From Chrysoperla carnea (lineage: Eukaryota; Arthropoda; Insecta; Neuroptera; Chrysopidae), in the NCBI RefSeq assembly GCF_905475395.1, contig NC_058339.1, positions 79,512,520 through 79,576,519 of the forward strand: a stretch of 64,000 nucleotides of DNA, written 5' to 3'. Positions 46,730 to 60,860 of this stretch are shown piece after piece. The number at the start of each line of letters is the position of its first letter. The stretch's first letter is position 1. The notes below the pieces were generated by a model that was not told the DNA's origin, made no database searches, and saw only the letters and a program-made list of their open reading frames with translations. The position numbers were made by a program, and so were the translations under genes.

Positions 46730-49452
46730 GTGAGTTTATTTTATTTTATTTAAAAAAAATATATCTTAATAAATTATAGCTTATGTGTTAGTCTTATGTA
46801 TAAGCTATATAATTGTAGAGTTTCAATCAAATCCATTTAATAGTTGTTGCGTGAAAGCAACAACTATTATAACAAACAGTCTTTCTTTTACTTTTATAAA
46901 ATAAAAGAATGCATATTTTTAAGTCTGATTGTAAATTCTAGTAAAATTGAGTTTTTACGGCCATAAAAACAAGTCCTATTTAAGTTATATTAAATAAGAA
47001 ATTGTAAATTTCATACCGCCCCGTTAATAAGCCCGTTTTTACCTCATGTAATTTCTAATCAAATTGATGATTAGTAGGATTGCATATGTGTTCATATGAT
47101 CATTTGACAAAAGTTTTTGAATGAAAACTATGAATTGCGCATGAATTCAAATCTGAAAATCGAAAAAAGGAAATGTTTACCTAGATGGTACACCAGACAA
47201 AATGGATTTAGGGATAGTTAAATTGTATATTTCCGTTGAAGATCGAAATTTTTCTCGATTTAGAACAGTACTTCCTTACACGAAGAAGTAAAAATATTCC
47301 AAATACCTTTATATAATATAATTTTGTATTTCGATTTTTTGATTTAAAAGAAATAAATAGCAAACCTGGAAAATTCTGGTAGCAGTATAGAAGATTGAAA
47401 ATTTATCATCGACTTCGATTGAAAATTATTCTTGAACCACTTTATCTGACTTGAACATCAAATTAACTGTGTCACTTTTCTTAAAGGCTTGAATAAGGCT
47501 TACAAGACGGACGGGGATGTATTTGTATTCTGGCATTATTCACACAAACAAATAAAAATTGTTTGTACGAACCGTGGTTTGTGTATGGGAGTAAAAATAT
47601 ATAATTATGAACATTAAAAAAAAATTTTTAAGTCAGCCAAGAGTAATAAATTATTATATATCTACATTTTTAAACTTAATTAGCTAGAAGCATGGCTTTC
47701 TCATTAAAATACTTTTAAAAATATTCCAATAAAAATATAAAATATATATTTTATTATAAACATGTTTTTAATGAAAAATATCCGACGAAGGACTAAGTAA
47801 GGCACAGGCGAGGCGCTTCCTATTAAAAAGTTTCTTATATAACAACTTTTAAACACAAACAAAAACTTTTATTTCATTTTTTTTATAGAAAAAAGAAAAA
47901 GTGTTATGTGTTATGCAAGAAATGGTTCTTAATTGACTAAACTTTTTATAGATTTAGGGTCAGGTGTAGTATTTGACAGTCATTTTAAAAAGGCAGAAAA
48001 TTTGAGAAGCTATTGTGTGTATGCCTTTTTATCAACTATTAAAAATACTGCAGGGGTCTAGTAGACTGCTTCTGCTATAAATAAATTTAAAGTGTGTTGT
48101 GGAAAACTATACATATGGAAACTACATATATGGAAAAGTATAATAGACCTTTGTCCTTGTGAGAAATCAATTTTTGGATAAAATCAATAACTACGATTGA
48201 ATTTGAAGGATTTAAATGTACAAATAGCAAGAAAAGAAAATAACACTTGGTGAAGCCATAACCTGCAATGTGACTACAAATCAAAAGTTGTTTGCAAGAA
48301 TCAGAAAAAATTATTTAATTGCTTATATTTGTTCATCAATCTATTTTAATTTTGATTTCAGATCTTGTAATCTATTCTTGCAAATTTTCACATGAAAAAA
48401 ACTTGAAGTAGGGACAAAGGCCTCAAACGTTGTCAGTTCGATTCAAAAATTCAAAGTTTTGTACTTTGCGCATTCTCTTCCTCCTTGTTTATCTGTTGAT
48501 TTTTTCTTAAATTGCGATATATATATAAAATTTACCGATGGTCATCTATTAGGTAGGATCGATGAACATTTGAAGAAATTTTTTCAAAATTTCATTATCA
48601 GTACAAAAGCAATAGCTACATTTCCTAATATATCAAAGTTTCAAAGAATTCACCTGTGTGTGTTTTAACTGTATCGAACCTACGGACCAACGTTACAATA
48701 CAAATTGCAGTTTTTAAGATATTGAACAACAGACGTGTCGTAAATTTGAAGGTCGGATAAAATGATTTTTCCAATTTTTATTCAATAACTAACTTTCTTA
48801 TTTAAATGGTCCTCAATCAATATTTTTCAATTCTACGTTTCAGAAAAAATATTTTCTGGCCTTCTCAAAGAGAAGTTTCTTGTTATGAAATTTTTAGCAT
48901 TTTGAAATGCTGTTAAATATTACCCTCTCAAAATTTCCAATCGTTCTGAAATGACTGTCATACAATTAACCCGGCCTTAGACTTATGAGGTATAGTAAAA
49001 GAAGAACGTAGAAATTAAATATCATATGCGCTTGATAAAATTAATTACATTCGCATTTATTTCGGTAGAAAAATTGTGAAAGATGATATTTCTTAAGTTT
49101 CATTATTTTTTTTAAAGCTTAAATTTCTCATTAATTTGGAATCGATAACATTTTGTATTAAATTTCAATTAATTTTGTTTTAAAAACGACATATTATTTT
49201 AACAAAATATGATTAACCGATTTGAAAAAGGTTGAATTACTGTAAAAATTTTCGTATGATTAAATTATAATCCTCGTCGGGAAACTGGAAATTCATTACA
49301 ATTCCTATCAAGCAAAATATCATAGGCTACTCAGTAAATGTTTAAAAAAAGTTTTAAGCCGAGTTTTTTAATTCTCTTTTGAACACTGTGCTTATATCTA
49401 TGAATGAAATATTTCAACAGATGCAAGGCTTTTCCGTTTAATGTGAAATTTT
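46730..49452. other. AT-rich intergenic region
   Basis: Short ORFs only (for example 48459-48668 +), none with a domain. No repeat recognised. Confidence 0.4.
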
Positions 49453-49740
49453 TTGTTTAACATAAAAAATAAAAAAAATAGAGAAGAACCAATGCGATAT
49501 TGTTCTGTATTGCAAGGAAAGTTAACGATTAATTTTAAATCTGATATTAATGGAAATTTGTTGGGCGATGAAATTTTACGTTTGCAACATTATCTCGAAG
49601 ACAGTCAGGCAACTCCTGTCGAAACATTAAACTTTATCAAAAAGCACAATATTCATGAGTTATATCCCAATATCGCTATCTAAACTAAAATTGATAAAAA
49701 CTAATTTGCGGTCTACAATGTCTCAAACAAGAATACCTGT
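49453..49740 (+). pseudogene. hAT (ZMYM1-like) transposase C-terminal relic
   Basis: The ORF ends ETLNFIKKHNIHELYPNIAI at 49683. In another frame just after, 49688-49735 reads KLKLIKTNLRSTMSQTR. In hAT proteins of this group these two segments flank the LTLPVSxASxERSFS core, so about 20 codons have been deleted between them. The upstream part (ILRLQHYLED) fits the preceding helix. Dead; not the same copy as the one at 38 kb. Confidence 0.82.
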
Positions 49741-52478
49741 TATTCAAATGAAGGTGGGAATTTATGTGGGCTGTATCATGCACCCCACAAAATATATATA
49801 CAAGGTGTTCTGTTATTGATAGCAGAAAATTATACCACTAAATTAAGCATATCAAGAAAAATGGAAAAGCTCTTTACCAAATTTCGATCTGAGGTTTGAT
49901 TCGGGAGATGTGGCTATGGGAAAAATAGAAAGATTTATGAATTCACAGACCTATCAAATTCATTAAATTAGTAGGTGTCACTTTAGAATATAGAGGGGAC
50001 TATCATAAGACAATAATTGATTGTAATTTAATTTAATTGGGTAGCGAATACTAAAAAAAATATTTTGTTTTCGTTATTTGTAAAGGAAACAACACTTATT
50101 TATCAAATTATTTCACCAATACGGAGGCACTTAGAATGGGGGGGGGTTATCAAATTATATATTCATATAGGTACGGGGGGCTTAAATTGTGTAATACATA
50201 ACACAAAATCTTAAACATCGTATCATTTCACCACTTCAACACACAATATACATAGTGTGGTTTGTCTGTGAGTATGTGTATCTTTACTAAAACGTTACCG
50301 TTTTAATAAATACATGCTTAAAATATGTGATATTCGCACGATAGGTTGCGTATAAAACCCGTTCTCTGTTTAAGTAGTGTTTTATTGGATGAATTTGATT
50401 TTGAGGAATGTAGTTTTTATGAGTAGATTATAATAAGAGTAGGATAATTATCTCGTAAATTAGGCCTCAGATCCTAATTGGTCCAATTTTTTTCTCAGTT
50501 TTTTCAAGAGGCAATAGTTCTGCAGTCAATAATAGAAAACCCTGTATATATGGTACAAATTAGAAATAAATTTTTTTGCTTATAATAAAATAAGATTACC
50601 TAAGAAGGCACTCATCAAATTCATGACTCGTCTCCGGATGCCTAGATGTCCAAGGCTGGCCCTGTGCGGGGTCCTTTCTGTCGATAGGTTTCATTGTTTA
50701 TGTCAGTTAAGATATTCAATTTCAAAAAACAAAGTATATCTATCACTGGAAGGTCTGTAGGAAATTATTGTAGAGGGATTTCAAATTACAAAACAGTATC
50801 GAGAAAAAGACATAAAAAACTAATCTTATAAATTATCCCTTGACCTTTATTAGAACTAAAATTACTTGCAATAATTTTTCTCCATTCTAGTGGATAATAA
50901 GATTTTTAATAAAATTTTTGAAAAAAATACATACACTTATTATTATAGTGGCAATTTTATGAGAGTATCGTAAATAATTTAGCGTAGAGAACTTTAAAAA
51001 TCAGTGTTGGTGAAAATTTTATTGTTACAATGTAAAATTGTGATAAAAATTTAACTCGAGAGAACGGGTGTAAAAAACAATGAAAAAAAATAAAATAAAT
51101 AAATCGTTTAAAATAAAAACAGTGATTGCTGTTGTTTTATAAATGCAGTCAGAATACTAGAATATGTATACTATAAAACTATACATTTTTAAAACGGACT
51201 CTGATCGGGGTTGCATAGGTACAAAAACGGCACAGAGTACGGCTGTTATTATTACTGTGGATAATCAATGAAACTGTAGAACGTTCTTTAAAGTTTATCA
51301 AATCATATACATTAATCTTTTGTAGCAAAACATACGAATTTTAGCCTAATTAATAACCTTAATTAGGTTTAAGCAAGGAAAAAACTTCAAAAAATGACCT
51401 AAATTTAGTAGAGATGCATCATCTGGTATAATAATTGATTTTATGGATAAGTAAACCAAAATTTATACGATATATAATTTTCAAATAAAAATTTACAAAA
51501 TGATGGTCGCACTTGCAAATAGAAGATGATCAAGAAATAATGGCCCACTTCCTGTACTTGTGTACAAACTTTTCTAAGAGACTAGCACATTTGAGCCGGT
51601 TATGCTTTGAAGTCGTCGTGGAATTGAAATCGATCGACGTCAAACTTTTTCTGTTAAAATGGTTTAAGAAATAGTGAAGCGATCCTTTCTTCATGCGATC
51701 CTTTCATGCATACTCACGGTTTTTACATGATTATAATACCATCTAGATCCTTGCCAAATCCAATACAAATATAGATGGGATATATCTGGTACATTTTGTA
51801 TTATAGATGACAACACAATCTGATAAACATGTTCGAAGATAATCCTTTCCATACTATAAACTGCACTCAACGATAATAGCCCCAGTTCTATAATGCACAA
51901 GGATATCATTTGAGTTGTGTTTTGTACATATAGTAGTTGTATAAATAAAGTTTTGTTGTTTATACAGGAGCTAAGTCAAATATTGATTATACAAGGATAT
52001 TTCGTGAAATAAAATCGGGTTTTGATGCATTGAGAGGCTATGGATATTATCTTAAACCAGAGAAAAGGGTTTATAAAGACAGCTTGTCAAATAGTCAAAA
52101 TGTCGATTCAAATCGTTCATATTGCTAACAAATTATGGAATTTATAGTCAATATTGTCAAAAATGAATGAAAAGAAAATTAATTTTGGATTAAATATGTC
52201 TTGATTATTCTACAGCGAAGAAAAAAGGAGGGTTACGATTTTAACCGGTATGTTCGGTATAAATGTTTGTGTGTGTAACGTCTAAGCTAAATATCATAAT
52301 TTTACAAATGAGGTTTCATTGAAAGTAAAGGATATAAACTCTTGAACTAAAAAAATATTGATACCGTGTTCGGACTCAAACAAACAGGCTTTAGTAACAC
52401 ATTTAAAAAAAATATATTAACCTAAACCAAAAAAAAAGCCGGGGATAGGGTACGATGTGACCTTTGAGGTCCACACGA
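49741..52478. other. AT-rich intergenic region
   Basis: gtgcggggtcctttct at about 50665 also occurs at 19488, hinting at an unrecognised repeat. A g-run (gggggggg) at 50139. No gene supported. Confidence 0.4.
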
Positions 52479-52795
52479 TTAACTTCCCGGCATAATAAAA
52501 AGTTATAAAAAAATAAAATAATATAAAAACTCGACCGACTCGAAACGACTTTTCGGACCTTATTGCCATTAATACGTTTCGATCGACACATGAACGTACG
52601 ATACGTACGATATGGATGGGACGAAAACAATTACCACAAACGTTATATTCACATACACACTTCGTCTCTAAATTGGTCTTAATGCCTTCTCCTGACCGTA
52701 AAGATATTTTGAAAATTATGAAACGTAAAGATATGTTGAATTTTCGACTTCGAGAGTCGAAACCATTTAAATAACTTCCTATGCTGGGAAGTTAA
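52479..52795. mobile_element. MITE with TTAACTTCCCGGCATA ends
   Basis: TIR ttaacttcccggcata (52479-52494) and tatgctgggaagttaa (52780-52795), one mismatch. The interior has gactcgaaacgactttt and cgacttcgagagtcgaaac in opposed orientation. About 317 bp, non-coding. Confidence 0.75.
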
Positions 52796-53446
52796 AAAGA
52801 GTATAGCGACTCTGAAAATACTTTAAGAAGTTATAAATTCAAAATAATTTATATAAAAATAAAGTTCAAGAATTAAAACATTGAAAAATCACGCTCTAAA
52901 AATTATGAAACAAGATAACTTAGACGTAATATATTTTAATGTATTTATCACTTTGATTCAACAGAAATTAAATGCAAAGTTCTCTTTGTAATTGACTTTT
53001 AATTCAATTTTATGGACAGCAGATTGTTGGATTTTGGAACAAAAGTGCTTGATTTTTTATTTATTTATTAAAAAACGAAATGTTTATTTAATTCATTTTA
53101 AGGCAAACAAATTATTTTTTATGGAAAACTGATGAAAGTATTTTACTAATTTATACTTTCATCAGTTTTACTAGTCGTGGAGATGAAGCTACTTCGTTTA
53201 GACGAAGAACAGAGAATATGAAAATAAAAATTTATTTTCTAAGAATTTTATTCACAATATATATTAGAAATAAGTAATACAATATCGATTTCATACAAAA
53301 TTACTCAATCGGGTAAAATTACAAAATAATTTTTATATAAAATTTCCACATATTTTTATTGTTAAATAATTTGTATCAACACAACAATAACAACAATAAA
53401 ACAAATAATAATAACATATAGAAATATACACAATAAAATATAACAA

Positions 53447-53479
<33 letters not shown>

Positions 53480-53640
53480 TCCCCAGTTTTTCACAACAAA
53501 ATACAATCCATTTGTGATGCTGATGGACTTTCCTGTCTAGATCAGTCAGTTTCTATCTTAGAAATTCATTTAGCTAGTAGCCCTTAGATACATATGAATT
53601 TGGTTGAGTGAAATTATTAATAACGTATATTCGTTATAAA
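52796..53640. other. AT-rich spacer with AT microsatellite
   Basis: An (AT)n run at about 53450-53479. Nothing else recognised. Confidence 0.5.
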
Positions 53641-53649
53641 TCATTTATA

Positions 53650-53900
53650 TAATACTGTGTCCAAAAAATAAGGTGTCATTTGAATTTAAACTGCGCGCGT
53701 TTGTTTTGCATTATGAATTCCTTCCGCCCGGTCAAACAGTCAACAAGGAATATTATTTTAACGTTATGCGTCATTTGCGTAACGCTATCCGCCTAAAAAG
53801 GCTTGAATTGTGGAAGGACAATTCATAGTTTTTACACGGCATATCTCGATCATGTTCATTTGAAAACGTAGCACTTTGGAAAAAAATCAGAGGGGAAAGT
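53650..53900 (+). pseudogene. mariner transposase relic
   Basis: After a mariner-like end (ctgtgtccaaaaaataaggt) the reading VLHYEFLPPGQTVNKEYYFN, then VMRHLRNAIRLKRLELWKDN and a stop where mariner has SWxLHHDNAPAH. The order and spacing match the part of mariner transposases just before the second catalytic Asp. The N-terminal half is deleted and the frame is broken after 53826. Confidence 0.88.
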
Positions 53901-55220
53901 TTGGTAGACTTGCCAAAAGGATGCCACTAACGAAGTTTTAAGTATATATTGATCATTTAATAAAAAGCATACTGTCCTCCGATCTATAAGTTCATAAAAA
54001 ATGATTTCCATTTGCTATTTCGATTTCGAGGACAAGAACTATCTCAGAAAAATAAAATAAGAGAAAAAGAATGAACGAATAAAACTCAAAACAATAATGA
54101 AATTGCAATGAAAATAAAAATGGATTTTTCAACACAACAATGTTATCATTTTAGAGTTTTAGAATATAGTTTTCATCTGCTAGTAATTCTATAGTCTAGA
54201 ATTTAGCTCTCTATTATTTGTAGGTACACGTCATCCATTCATTCAATATTGTATGTAGTTTAGTAGTTTGTTCTTTGTTATACAGAAGTAAGTTTATTAG
54301 CGTCTTTCAATTTTATTGTTAACAAGAAATAGTAATTTTTGGAGAAGTATTGGATATTTTAAATGCAGTGTAATAGGGTATTCTATTATTTTTGAAAAAG
54401 TACTTCAAAATGTTGATTTTGCTAAAAGCCACCAAAAATTTTATTTCGGAAAAATACAAACGGTTTCTTACTAAAAACTAAAATTAAATTTTAAACTGTC
54501 AAAAACGCGGGAATCCAATTTGAAGACGTAATATCGGTATCATTACACGAAATAACACAAAGAAGTTTGAAAGATATATTCATAGACATCTGATTATAAT
54601 AAATATAAATACTTATTATCTATCGATATATTATACCCAGCTGTCTACACTGAACTAATTAATTGTTTATGGCTCATACCGATATGACATCACAGCAAGG
54701 CTTGTCCGCGTTTTAGGTCACGTGATATATGGTTTAAAAATTACGATTTTTAATTTTAATATTTTAAAAGAAAAATGTGCTTTTATGACTCGAAATCATA
54801 ATATTTAAGTATAATTTTACATAAATTTTAGCTTTCTTCAATTTTCATCATTTATTTTTGACTAACGATAATACCCTATTTAAAGTTCAAAAGTAAATCC
54901 AAAAGACGCTGGGGTTTTTCTAAGCAAATTTTTAAATGGAGTTAAATATTCTATAACATGTAAATTTTTTGTAAATCATTGCCTCTACATAAATATAATA
55001 TTATTTTTTAATGCACTAAATCATTAAATTTATTTAATCTATAATTTCACCATTTTCCTATCACAAATTTTTTAATTTTCGAATTAAATTAAATTAACGA
55101 AAGTACACGAACAGGCCATAAAATTTATCTCACTTTTTCTCTCAATTTCTCTTCACTCTCACTATTTTTGAAGGGCTTGAAAAAAAATTTTTAAACCGTA
55201 GATAGATTGAAACAAGCAAA
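53901..55220. other. AT-rich spacer
   Basis: Nothing recognised. Confidence 0.35.
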
Positions 55221-55392
55221 AACAAACAATTGACTGAGTTAATTGTTGAAATACCGTTTTACTGTCACATTACACATAATACATGTCACACATATATAAC
55301 TGATATTCACATATAATACATACAATGAAATTTGCGCCCTTACTTAAAACTTGGGACTAAACTTGGTATACCTTGATATATATTACGTGGTA
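55221..55392 (+). mobile_element. MITE-A copy with large internal deletion
   Basis: Left end caaacaattgactgagttaa, gttgaaatacc and catataatacatac...aaatttgcgccctta run directly into the right end aaacttgggactaaacttgg and atattacgtggta; the middle 300 bp or so is absent. Confidence 0.85.
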
Positions 55393-55834
55393 CAAAGATC
55401 TGAAAAATTCATAATTTGAAAATAGATAAAATTATATGAAGATAGAACAAGTTTCAATCTCATATTGAAAAATGAAATTTATTTATGTTTTAAATCGAGC
55501 GTGATCAAAATGCTCATAGCGAGAGTGCTGACGGGATAGTTGGAAAATTACAAGACGCAATTGTACATTGAATTTTTGTTTCCTGAAGAAGTGAGAATTT
55601 AAACTTTTTATGTTCCTGAATCTTTGAAACTAAAATAGATATCCAAGATTTGCTCTCATTTGAAAAATTAGTTACAAAGTCTAAAATAGGTCAAAATCGC
55701 AAATTTTGAACTCATGTCAACAAAAAAAAACAACAACACTTTCTCTCAACAAAAAATAAATATGTCTAGAAATTTTTTTTTTTTTGAAATTATAAATTAT
55801 GTTAATAAATAGGTAAAATTAATTAAAACAAAAC

Positions 55835-56345
55835 AAACAATTGACTAAATTAGTTGTTGAAATACCATGTATAGATAGTGTTGATTACCCTGTCACTTTA
55901 AACATATATACATGTTACATATACATACCCGATATTCCCATATAATACATACTATATAATTTGCGCTCTCACGGGTAAACGGTGATGTTTACGAAAAAAT
56001 GTTTCATACAAAAGTTGTTTTTTTTATGAGGGAAATTTTTTACGTTTAAACTTTTGTTCTATCTCTTACGTTTTACAAGATGGGTCCTACGGACACAAGA
56101 CCCAATTGAAGAACTCGTCCTCTCTTTTTATGTCCCGAACACGCTATAAAATTTCAACTTGATATCTTATTTCGTTTTTGAGTAATCGGGCTGACAGCTA
56201 GAAGGACAGACAACTGAAATGGACTAATTAGGTGATTTTATGAACACCTGTACCAAAATTTAGTTGGTAACATCAATATTTTCAAGCGATACAAACTTGG
56301 GGCTAAACTAATATACTATGATATGTTTCATGTATACATGGTATA
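55835..56345 (+). mobile_element. MITE-A copy, full length (about 0.5 kb)
   Basis: The best reference copy. Palindromic flank caattgactaaattagttg, left TIR aataccatgtata (55861), acgggtaaacggtg, ttttacaagatgggtcctac, gacccaattgaa, cacgctataaaatttcaact, gacagacaactgaaatggac, taattaggtgattttatga, acaaacttggggctaaacta, right TIR tatacatggtata (56333-56345). Non-coding throughout, so moved by another element's transposase. Confidence 0.92.
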
Positions 56346-57589
56346 AATATGTTAATTTCCTATGGTTTTATAAATAAAATTGTGTTTGAGGTATGGTATG
56401 TTGAGTATGCGAATAAAAAATAATTCTACATCAATGGTTATAATTAACAAATATGATTTTATGTGAGCAATGAGATATCATAATATCATTTTGTTTTTCA
56501 GTTCAATAAACACCACAATAAACACCAGAGTATAATACAGAAGGTTTCAAAGAAGAGGCATACTGACTAAATCACTTCAGGGGAAGAACTCTCACTGCAC
56601 AGACAGAAAAGTGAAGTTAATTTTTCAAAATTTCTAGAAGTATGCAACATGAACGTTTAAAATTCCTAATTAAACAAAGATTAAGATATAGGTTAGTAAC
56701 AATACAAAAAATACTTACATATAAAACTTTGTTTTGCTAAAAGGAGATGGGCGACAATCTTTGAATGCTTCTTCGTATTTTAATCAATTTTAATTTCACT
56801 TTCAAATTTTGTCATGGTATACATTTTTATGGCAAATTCATTTTACGTAATATGGCAAATTCGTTACAAGGCAACTACCGTAGTGCCCGATATTTTTAAC
56901 TATCCATAGAAAATATTATGAATTACCTATAAGAAAGTTCTTGTAATCGGTTTGGAAACCCAAATCAAAATGTTTTCAGCATGTTTTTACGTTTCATTTA
57001 TGAATTTGTTGAATTTTATGAATTTGTAAAACATTAAAAATAATATTTTCGATAGGTATTGAACTCTCTTGCATAGAAACTTCGTTTTTAACTTTTATGA
57101 GAAGCACTCGCTTGTTTTACTTATGTGTTCTCTAACACAAAAGAAACAAAAAAGTTAAAACAATACAACCTTTTTTTTTTGGTCTTGTGAAATGTTTTTC
57201 TGGTCCTGTGCCCTGATTAACTCCATGGCTTATTCTATGGTTTATTGGTATGCGAGAAGACCTTTGGATCACTACTGAAACAAATACCCTGAATGTTACA
57301 TTATTATCTTAATGTCCTCCTATCTCTGTCACAAATTTTATTTGAGACATTTGTTTGTTTAAAATTTTTTGATTATTTTGTGCATCCTGTATAGCTTGTG
57401 GTACTCGTATATCGTATAATTTAGATGACTAATATAATCAATTTTACACTGTTAATAATTTATAATTATTTGTACAAGTTGATCTATCCAAATGTATTAA
57501 TTAAGAATTCATATATCTGTCAATATACTACAGATGTTTCTGTACATTTTTATTCAAGAGAATGAAATTTTATACCTATCGATTTACTT
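56346..57589. other. AT-rich spacer
   Basis: Nothing recognised. Confidence 0.35.
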
Positions 57590-58225
57590 GGGAAGTTTCA
57601 CATTTTTACGCCAACCTCCTGGTAAATTAAATCGGAAATCACCTGAAATTTATTTTTTAAATCAAATTTCCTTTGGAAATTTTTTTTTTCGATTTCGATA
57701 AAATTTAGTATATAGGATAATTTTGATTCAAAAAATAAAAAAATTAGGTCTGTCTGACGATGTTTGTTTGCCACAAGTAGTTTTCGAGATATCATCAAAA
57801 ATTGCTCCTCTTTTGGACAATATATCTGAAACTTCTCTTCCAATCATTGAATGAAATTGATTTATACCTTTTTGATCCAATATTACATTTTGCAGTAGAA
57901 TTTTTTATTTTCGATTTTGATGAGGTATATAACTGATTTTTGACTCAAAAGCAAATACAAAATACGAGTTTCTTTAACATGTAGTTTTTGAGATATCGTT
58001 AAAAATGGTGCTTCGTTATGCAATATCTCAGAAACCAATTGTCGAATGAACATAATTTTTGTATTTCTTTAGTTAAAATTCGAAATCATCTTATAAAGTG
58101 GATATTATCAAATTCCGAGGCAAAAAAGAGACAAAAAAAATTACATTTCTAATTCCGATACTGTGTGAGGATATAATGTAAATTTTACCTACAAAATACA
58201 AGGATCGACTTCGTTTAAAAATAAT
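57590..58225. repeat. Diverged satellite-related repeat, about two units
   Basis: ttcgataaaatttagtatat, ggataattttgattcaaaaa, then again gaggtatataactgattttt with gactcaaaagcaaata, and ttttcgagatatc/ttttgagatatcg motifs repeat at about 200-300-bp spacing with the logic of the 306-bp satellite, but strongly decayed. Confidence 0.6.
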
Positions 58226-60440
58226 TTACTTTCTATTTTTATTAATAATTACCTAACAGTATCTAAACTATAACCTATTGACTTGCTAAATACAAATCTT
58301 AGCGATTGATTGATAAAAAGTAAAAACTATGAATGTTTTAATTTTTCATTCAAGGAAATTCGATAAAATTATGTTGTATTATTTTTTAAACCGAAATAAA
58401 AAGATTTGTGATATACGATTCGGATCTATTTTTTAGAAATCTTCCGTATGATTTCTAAAAAAAAGATAAAAATAAAAAAATAGTAGTATCTAGACGATAA
58501 AAATTAAACAATTTTCAAACTGAAAGTTTTCACTAACAATTTGAAATTATGATACTAACCATAATGTCTTTGTTAACTTTATAAAAATAATTGAAATTCA
58601 CATACTGTACTCATAATAAACCAATGAACACTTGAATTCATGAAAAATTGAAATAAACTCTAAGAAATTTGTGATCAGGGGATGTTTTATTGAAAAAATA
58701 TGATTTTCATTTTCAATTGACATTAAGAGTTGATAAATAAGATGTTACCACGTAAATGGGAGATATTTTTTCCAAAAAGTTTATCTTATATATTTATGGC
58801 TTCAACGATTTTCACGAAATTGCGTATGTAGAGGTTTTTGGGAAAAACTGAAACATAAACTGCTAAATATGACTCTCTCTGACACCTATTGGTTATATAT
58901 TTATTACTTATAAAACTCGGAAACGGCTCCAACGACTTTCATGAAAATTATTATGCAGAGAATTTTCGGCCCGAAAAATCGATCTAGCTAGGTTGCATTT
59001 TTAGAAAATTTCATTTTATCCGTGTTTTTAGGAAAAACTTAAACAAACTGCAAAATACGACTCTTCTTAACATTCAAATTGGTATTTGTGCGGAGACAAT
59101 TTAAACGGTTCTTCCAAGTACTACCACTTAAATGGAAACCATAAAATAAATTTCTTTACGGGGGCTTATAAAGAGAATTGATCCAGCTCTTTCATAGTAT
59201 AAAGCTACTCAAACGACTTAATACGTCTTACAGTCTCTTCCATCTCTGGCCACTAGCATTTGATTGATTTTTTTAAATAAATTATTTCATATAAGGTTTT
59301 TTCTTTACTTCATCTTAACTTTTATATTTTCAAAAAGTGCTTAGGTTTATAACCAATATCCTTACAAAATGGATAATTTTAGAATATATGCAAGACTTTC
59401 CACACTTTTTTTTTGTTGAATTATATATTTGAAATTTTTTTATCAGTTGTGTATTAAATATTCTGTTTCATATACGAATTATTATGCTTATCATATAGTA
59501 GTTCTACGTTCATTATCGCTATGCTATGTTACATATCTTTGTATCATCATATTCATTTACAAAAATGAAAAACACCGACATTTTTTATTTTAGTAACTAT
59601 ATCTCTACATATACACATAGTTATCATGAAATGAGAAAGTATATTATATAAAATTCTGAAAAAAAAATTTTCTATATAAAAAAAATAATAATTTTTTCAT
59701 TTGATAATTAATTGCGTACAGGAAGTTACAATAAACGAAATTACCAAAATCGCTGTTAAAATTGTCCGAATAAATTTAACCAAGCATAAGTTGAAGCATT
59801 ACCCATATAAACTGAGCCGGATATCGAACAATTAGTTAAGGGAGAGAAGCCTAGAGTACTGGGGCTTAAATTATATCCCGAAGTTTATCTGATAACTGTT
59901 GGCTATTATGCGTAATCCGGCGATCGATTCACAAACTAAATAAATAGGCTATTTAAAATTTTATAGGGTGGTCAAATGTGAAAAATAAAAATCTAAAAAA
60001 ATAAGGTACCTTATATTGTTATACAAATTTGGCATTATGTAGCAGTTAGTCTGATATATTTTGCATTTATTACAGAAGGAATAAATGAGTCTCAAACTTT
60101 TCTTACTAATTCTATCTATCCTTAAATAAACACATTTTGGCCAGAATGTGTATAATTTTGCCATATAATACGAGGTAATTAAAAACATAACAGATAATCT
60201 TCAAAGTTCAAAGCTCACAGACAGACACATGTTACGAGAGCTGGAAATGTTCGTAGGATATTATTTTAAGAGGGCTTCATTTTAGATTATTCATTTTCTG
60301 ATTTTAAATAGTTTGAGATGAAATTTATGAGAAATGAGCAAAGCAATCAAATAACGGTTTGCAAAATCGAAATTATACTCTCTAAGGTAGTACGTGCACC
60401 CATTTAATTTTAGATTTAGGGTTGATTTATTTAAATCTCC
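58226..60440. other. AT-rich region with repeat fragments
   Basis: 58760-59060 holds two related blocks (ttatggcttcaacgattttc with cacgaaattgcgtatgtaga; ctcggaaacggctccaacga with ctttcatgaaaatt), each followed by gggaaaaact/ggaaaaactt and aaactgc(t)aaatatgac: a diverged tandem of an old transposon. No gene supported. Confidence 0.5.
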
Positions 60441-60860
60441 ATGAATGTAGACGAAAAATAACAATAAAATTTTTCGATATCTGCATTGGTTTTCGAAATA
60501 AAAGTTTAATAATTAGCCAAATTTTAATTTTTCGATGTTTGGAAAAATAATTTTAATTTTTCGATGTTTGGAAAAATACTCCAGATATAGAAAAATTGGG
60601 TTCTTAATTTTCGTTATTAGTTATAACAGAATTCACCATCAAAATTGAAAATATATGTATATTTTTTTAAATTTCTGTCGCCACTACCGTGCTCATTTAT
60701 TCACAATTAGTCGGGCTCAACAGGTTTTTTTTCAATAACTTATTAAGGTTTTAACTATAAATTAAATTGTTTTTTTTTTTTAAATTTCCGCAACCGCCTC
60801 CCTAAAATTTTCAGAATTTTAGAGGGGCGATTTAGATTTAGTCCAACTTCATTTAAAAAA
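60441..60860 (+). repeat. Dispersed repeat B, copy 2
   Basis: Same landmarks as 36126-36635. It also has a 31-bp internal tandem, ttttaatttttcgatgtttg twice near 60521-60580. Confidence 0.8.
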
